Shown here piece by piece: positions 60,583 through 64,000 of a stretch of 64,000 bases of DNA; within the stretch, counting starts at the first letter, position 1; every line of letters begins with the position of its first letter. The notes beneath the pieces were generated by a model that searched no databases, was not told where the DNA came from, and saw only the letters and a list, made by a program, of their open reading frames with translations. The position numbers were made by a program, and so were the translations under genes. Source of the DNA: M2408 sp040386975 (GTDB taxonomy: Bacteria > Bacteroidota > Bacteroidia > Flavobacteriales_D > Crocinitomicaceae); NCBI GenBank assembly GCA_040386975.1, contig JAZKEO010000011.1, positions 62,001 through 126,000 of the forward strand, given 5' to 3'.

Positions 60583-62340
60583 ATGTCAAAACAAGGAAAG
60601 CTCGATTTTCATATCTTTAAAAGACTAATAAAATACGTCAAACCATACAGAAAAATGTTGGTAATAGCGTTTTTATGCACCTTGGTTTTGGCTGTCATTT
60701 CCCCTTTAAGACCTTATTTGATTGGTAAAATGGTAAATTCATTTATCATTGATGAACAAAATGCTTCTGCTTTACTGAATTGGTCTTTGTTTTTACTTGG
60801 CATGCTATTCTTGGAGGGAGTTTTCCAGTTTCTGGGAAGTTTTTCGAGTAATTTACTTGCTCAATCCATCATTCGAGACATTCGTCACAAATTATTTGCT
60901 CACCTTTCGACCTTCAAAATGCGTTATTTTGACAAAACGCCGATTGGAACATTGGTAACGCGTGTTATTTCTGATATTGGAGCAATTTCGGAAGTTTTTT
61001 CATCAGGTTTGATAGATATTTTGGGAGATTTACTGATGCTAGTTGTCGTAATTTCCTTCATGTTTTTTGTGAATTGGCAATTGACCTTGATGGTTTTAAT
61101 TCCGATTCCATTGCTGTTAATCGCGACGCGAATTTTTGCCAAAGCCATGCGAAAATCCTTTCAACAAGAAGGAATTCAAGTAAATAGATTAAATACTTTT
61201 GTGCAGGAACGCATCACAGGAATGTCGATTTTACAACTTTTTAACCGTGAGAAAAAAGAAGAAAAAGCGTTTGAAGAAATCAACCAAGCACATAAACAAG
61301 CACACATAAACGCTGTTTGGGCATTTTCAATTTTCTTTCCTGTGGTGGAAATTTTGAGTTCCTTGTCAATCGCACTTTTACTTGTTTGGGGAGCTTTTCA
61401 ATTTCTAAATAATTCAGCTGTTGACCCAAAAAGAATGTACGAAGAAATTTTCCAATTCACCCTTTGGATTAACATGCTTTTCAGACCAATCAGGCAATTA
61501 GCCGATAAATTCAACATTTTACAACGTGGAATTGTGCGTGCAGACCGTGTTTTTGAAGTCATTGATTTACAAGAACATGTACAAGATTCTGGAACAAAAA
61601 CAGATGTCGATTTCAACCAAAACATTGAGTTTAAACACGTTTATTTTTCCTACATCAATGAAGATTGGATTTTAAAAGACATCAATTTGAGCATTGAAAA
61701 GGGTAAAACCGTCGCTTTTGTTGGTGCAACGGGAGCTGGGAAAACGTCGATTGTCAATCTTCTTGGGAGATTTTACGAATATCAAAAAGGTGAAATTTTT
61801 ATTGGAGATACAAATTTGAACGATATTGAATTAAATTTTCTAAGAAAAAATATTGCCATCGTTTTACAAGATATTTTCCTTTTTTCAGATTCAGTTCACA
61901 ACAACATTACACTTGGAGATCCTGAAATTTCAAGAGAACAAGTCATTGAAGCTTCCAAAGCAGTTGGTGCCCACGATTTCATAGAAAAACTTCCAAATGG
62001 TTACGATTATGAAGTCGGTGAACGTGGGGGAGTTTTATCTGTCGGGCAAAGACAATTGCTCGCATTTATTCGTGCTTACGTTTACAATCCACACATTTTG
62101 ATTTTAGACGAAGCAACTTCAAGTGTGGACAATGAATCGGAAGAAATGATTCAACATGCAACGGAAGAATTAACGAAAGGAAGAACCTCAATCGTCATTG
62201 CTCACCGTTTATCGACCATTCAAAATGCAGACAAAATAATTGTTTTGGACAAAGGTGAGATCAAAGAAATTGGCTCGCATTCCGAATTATTGCAAAAAGA
62301 AGGATATTACAAGAAATTACACGATATACAGTTTTCATAA
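60583..62340 (+). CDS. MsbA-like ABC exporter (second in window)
   Basis: 585-residue half-transporter. Six-helix membrane domain (KMLVIAFLCTLVLAVISPLRPYLIG... LMLVVVISFMFFVNWQLTLMVL) and ATPase with Walker A GATGAGKTS, Q-loop VLQDIFLFSDSV, a signature that reads LSVGQRQL instead of the standard LSGGQ, Walker B ILILDEATSSVD and H-loop IAHRLST. The LSVGQ form recurs in the MdlB/YheH subgroup of exporters. Substrate unknown. A decayed copy of its 5' end lies 2.3 kb upstream. Confidence 0.88.
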   Translation: MSKQGKLDFHIFKRLIKYVKPYRKMLVIAFLCTLVLAVISPLRPYLIGKMVNSFIIDEQNASALLNWSLFLLGMLFLEGVFQFLGSFSSNLLAQSIIRDIRHKLFAHLSTFKMRYFDKTPIGTLVTRVISDIGAISEVFSSGLIDILGDLLMLVVVISFMFFVNWQLTLMVLIPIPLLLIATRIFAKAMRKSFQQEGIQVNRLNTFVQERITGMSILQLFNREKKEEKAFEEINQAHKQAHINAVWAFSIFFPVVEILSSLSIALLLVWGAFQFLNNSAVDPKRMYEEIFQFTLWINMLFRPIRQLADKFNILQRGIVRADRVFEVIDLQEHVQDSGTKTDVDFNQNIEFKHVYFSYINEDWILKDINLSIEKGKTVAFVGATGAGKTSIVNLLGRFYEYQKGEIFIGDTNLNDIELNFLRKNIAIVLQDIFLFSDSVHNNITLGDPEISREQVIEASKAVGAHDFIEKLPNGYDYEVGERGGVLSVGQRQLLAFIRAYVYNPHILILDEATSSVDNESEEMIQHATEELTKGRTSIVIAHRLSTIQNADKIIVLDKGEIKEIGSHSELLQKEGYYKKLHDIQFS

Positions 62341-62483
62341 GCATAAATCTAATTTTAGAAAATGTTAAAATTCGAGGCGATAGAAAAATAAATATTTGAG
62401 TTCAGCCTTCTAAATGATAATTTTTATTTTTCGAAACAACGATGAAGTTTAATTTTTAATAAAATTCTGAAAAAAGAATTAAA

Positions 62484-63350
62484 ATGGATAAAGAAAAAGG
62501 ATTAAAAATAGGTGGAGTCCCAGAACACTTCAACTTACCATGGAGACTCGCTATTGAGGAAGGGAAATTTCGCGATGCAGGAATCAATCTTCACTGGAGT
62601 GATATGGGCGGTGGAACAGGTCAAATGATAAAGGGTTTGCAAACCGGGACGCTTGATATCGCAGTACTTTTAACCGAAGGGATTACGAAAGCAATTCTTC
62701 AAGGATTAAACGCAAAAATCATAAAAGTTTACATCACAACTCCTTTGCGTTGGGGAATTCACGTTCCTTTTCATTCCGACATTAAAAATGTGGATCAATT
62801 GGAAGGACAAACATTTGCCATTTCAAGAGAAGGTTCTGGTTCACATTTGATGGCTTACGTGAAAGCGGATCAAGAAGGCTGGAACATCAAAGATTTGAAA
62901 TTCAACGTGATTGGAGACATTTACGGTGGACTTTGGGCATTGGAACACAACGAAGCTCAAGCTTTTTTGTGGGAAAAATACACCACTTTCCCATATACCG
63001 AACAAGGAAAATGTCGTTACATCGACGAAGTAATTACACCTTGGCCGTGTTTTGTGATTGCCGTGAGAAATGAAATCTACGATAAACACAAAAACGAATT
63101 AGAGAAAATGTGTAAAATCGTGTTTGACCGCTCTTTAAAGATGAAAAACAACAGACAAACCGTTGATGTCATTAGCTGGAGATACAATTTGCGTTCTGGT
63201 CAAGTGAAAAATTGGTTACTCGAAACCGACTGGAATTACGACGGAATTGAATATCCTTTGGCTTTTGAAAAAACAGTGAGTTATTTGTTGAAATTAAAGC
63301 TTATTAGTAAAGAAGAAGCTGAAAATTGGAGGGAGAAATTGTTTGTTTGA
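62484..63350 (+). CDS. NMT1/SsuA-like substrate-binding domain protein, without signal peptide
   Basis: 288 residues of the periplasmic-binding-protein type 2 fold: LKIGGVPEHFNLPWRLAIEEGKFRDAGINL, GGGTGQMIKGLQTGTLDIAVLLTEG, and QTFAISREGSGSHLMAYV. This resembles SsuA/ThiY/NMT1 ligand-binding proteins. No signal peptide or lipobox is visible and no ABC permease or ATPase follows, so it may be cytoplasmic and enzymatic or regulatory rather than transport-linked. Ligand unknown. A terminator follows at 63373-63402. Confidence 0.8.
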   Translation: MDKEKGLKIGGVPEHFNLPWRLAIEEGKFRDAGINLHWSDMGGGTGQMIKGLQTGTLDIAVLLTEGITKAILQGLNAKIIKVYITTPLRWGIHVPFHSDIKNVDQLEGQTFAISREGSGSHLMAYVKADQEGWNIKDLKFNVIGDIYGGLWALEHNEAQAFLWEKYTTFPYTEQGKCRYIDEVITPWPCFVIAVRNEIYDKHKNELEKMCKIVFDRSLKMKNNRQTVDVISWRYNLRSGQVKNWLLETDWNYDGIEYPLAFEKTVSYLLKLKLISKEEAENWREKLFV

Positions 63351-63372
63351 CAAAAATCGTTTTAGATATAGC

Positions 63373-63402
63373 AAAACCGAAGTTTTTTAGCTTCGGTTTT
63401 TT
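63373..63402 (+). terminator. Intrinsic terminator after the NMT1-like gene
   Basis: AAAACCGAAG and CTTCGGTTTT pair into a stem around TTTTTTAG, ending in a T-run, 22 bp after the stop at 63350. Confidence 0.85.
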
Positions 63403-63448
63403 CAGTTAAAATGAGTTAACAGAAGTCAATAATTACAAAATTTATCCT

Positions 63449-63456
63449 TATCTTTG
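63449..63456 (+). promoter_or_regulatory. -7 box (TATCTTTG) of gcvP
   Basis: TATCTTTG matches TAnnTTTG; it lies 57 nt before the gcvP ATG, leaving room for a short leader. Confidence 0.45.
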
Positions 63457-63513
63457 CGCTAATTATTTTCACCATATCTCGTTAAAATCGGGAATAAAAA
63501 CGTAATTGTAAAA

Positions 63514-64000
63514 ATGAGTGCATTTTCTGAAAGACACATTGGGTCAAACAAAGCTGAAAAACAAGCGATGTTAAACAAAATTGGAGTTTCTTCCATTTCT
63601 GAATTAATCGACAAAACAATTCCTGCTCATATTCGCTTAAAGGGTGAATTGAATATCGCTGATGCGATGACAGAGCAAGAGTATTTGGCTCACATTTCTG
63701 ATTTAGGGAAACAAAACAAAGTGTTCAAATCTTACATTGGTTTAGGTTATAACGAAACAATTGTTCCTTCAGTTATTTTAAGAAATGTATTGGAAAATCC
63801 AGGATGGTACACAGCTTACACACCATACCAAGCAGAAATTTCTCAAGGTCGTTTAGAAGCTTTGTTGAATTTCCAAACAATGGTGTTGGATTTAACAGGA
63901 ATGGAAATTGCGAATGCATCTTTGTTGGACGAAGCTACTGCAGCTTCAGAAGCGATGATTATGTTCTTAAATTCTCGCTCAAGACAACAAACAAAAGACA
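63514..64000 (+). CDS. gcvP: Glycine dehydrogenase (glycine cleavage P protein), 5' part
   Basis: The frame from ATG 63514 runs off the window end (about 162 codons). It begins MSAFSERHIGSNKAEKQ and contains FKSYIGLGYNETIVPSVILRN, NPGWYTAYTPYQAEISQGR and LEALLNFQTMVLDLTGMEIANASLLDEATAA (family-conserved N-terminal domain of the PLP-dependent P protein). It decarboxylates glycine and passes the aminomethyl group to the H protein. The catalytic Lys region lies beyond the window. Confidence 0.95.
   Translation, partial: MSAFSERHIGSNKAEKQAMLNKIGVSSISELIDKTIPAHIRLKGELNIADAMTEQEYLAHISDLGKQNKVFKSYIGLGYNETIVPSVILRNVLENPGWYTAYTPYQAEISQGRLEALLNFQTMVLDLTGMEIANASLLDEATAASEAMIMFLNSRSRQQTKD

Noticed and set aside
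60583..62340. LSVGQ instead of LSGGQ in the second ABC exporter as a sign of inactivation
   Set aside because: All other ATPase motifs are intact, and this variant is known in functional exporters of the MdlB/YheH subgroup.

Overview
The window looks like chromosomal DNA of a Bacteroidota bacterium, most likely a Flavobacteriales member (Crocinitomicaceae/Fluviicola-like is my guess). It is AT-rich. Several genes start just behind the Bacteroidota sigma-A -7 box TAnnTTTG rather than behind a Shine-Dalgarno site. Lipoproteins, the rbfA-LolE pair, TPR-SpoIIE proteins and MORN-repeat proteins also fit this phylum. A run of 10 Ns at 12538-12547 shows that this is a scaffolded draft assembly.

Layout. 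0.1-7.4 kb: pseudouridine synthase, sufS and sufE, small hypotheticals, a 3-hydroxyacyl-CoA dehydrogenase, and an rbfA/LolE-like/LacI-type operon. 7.5-9.4 kb: MsbA-like ABC exporter. 9.4-20.7 kb: an 11-gene, tightly overlapping minus-strand polysaccharide (O-antigen/capsule type) cluster with sugar epimerase, two Wzx-like flippases, two Wzy/WaaL-like proteins, three GT4 glycosyltransferases, a hexapeptide acyltransferase, a NodB-like deacetylase and a GNAT-like protein. 20.7-23.8 kb: rny, zapA, a coiled-coil protein, a lipoprotein, DUF3467. 23.8-36.8 kb: the large minus-strand informational operon tRNA-Thr(UGU)-Tyr-Gly-Thr(GGU)-tuf-tRNA-Trp-secE-nusG-rplKAJL-rpoBC, which matches the gene order around tufB in E. 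coli. 37.0-38.4 kb: hpf, xerC-like, rpsU. 38.8-44.4 kb: gpsA, a lipoprotein, acs, and a YgiQ-type radical SAM gene. 44.5-49.7 kb: two lipoproteins flanking a 1223-residue MORN-repeat protein. 49.9-53.9 kb: DoxX, a membrane protein, and methionine salvage genes mtnD-mtnC-mtnA. 54.0-62.3 kb: accessory block with DUF1826, a two-gene Hachiman anti-phage system (hamA-hamB), a TPR-SpoIIE phosphatase and a second MsbA-like exporter. 62.5 kb to the end: an NMT1-like substrate-binding protein and the 5' part of gcvP.

The most interesting area is 53.8-60.7 kb. The Hachiman pair is much more AT-rich than its neighbours. It is bracketed on the left by what looks like a degraded copy of the mtnA 3' end, and on the right by a clear 5' copy (promoter box plus first 15 codons) of the downstream ABC exporter gene. 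This reads as scars of insertion between mtnA and the exporter gene. Other points of note are three families of dispersed intergenic palindromic repeats, a LolE-like gene that has lost a standard start codon next to one such repeat, a structured rplK leader and an rplL-rpoB hairpin, and several promoters whose -7 box lies only 4 nt from the ATG (probable leaderless mRNAs). No IS element, CRISPR array, rRNA operon or prophage was seen.
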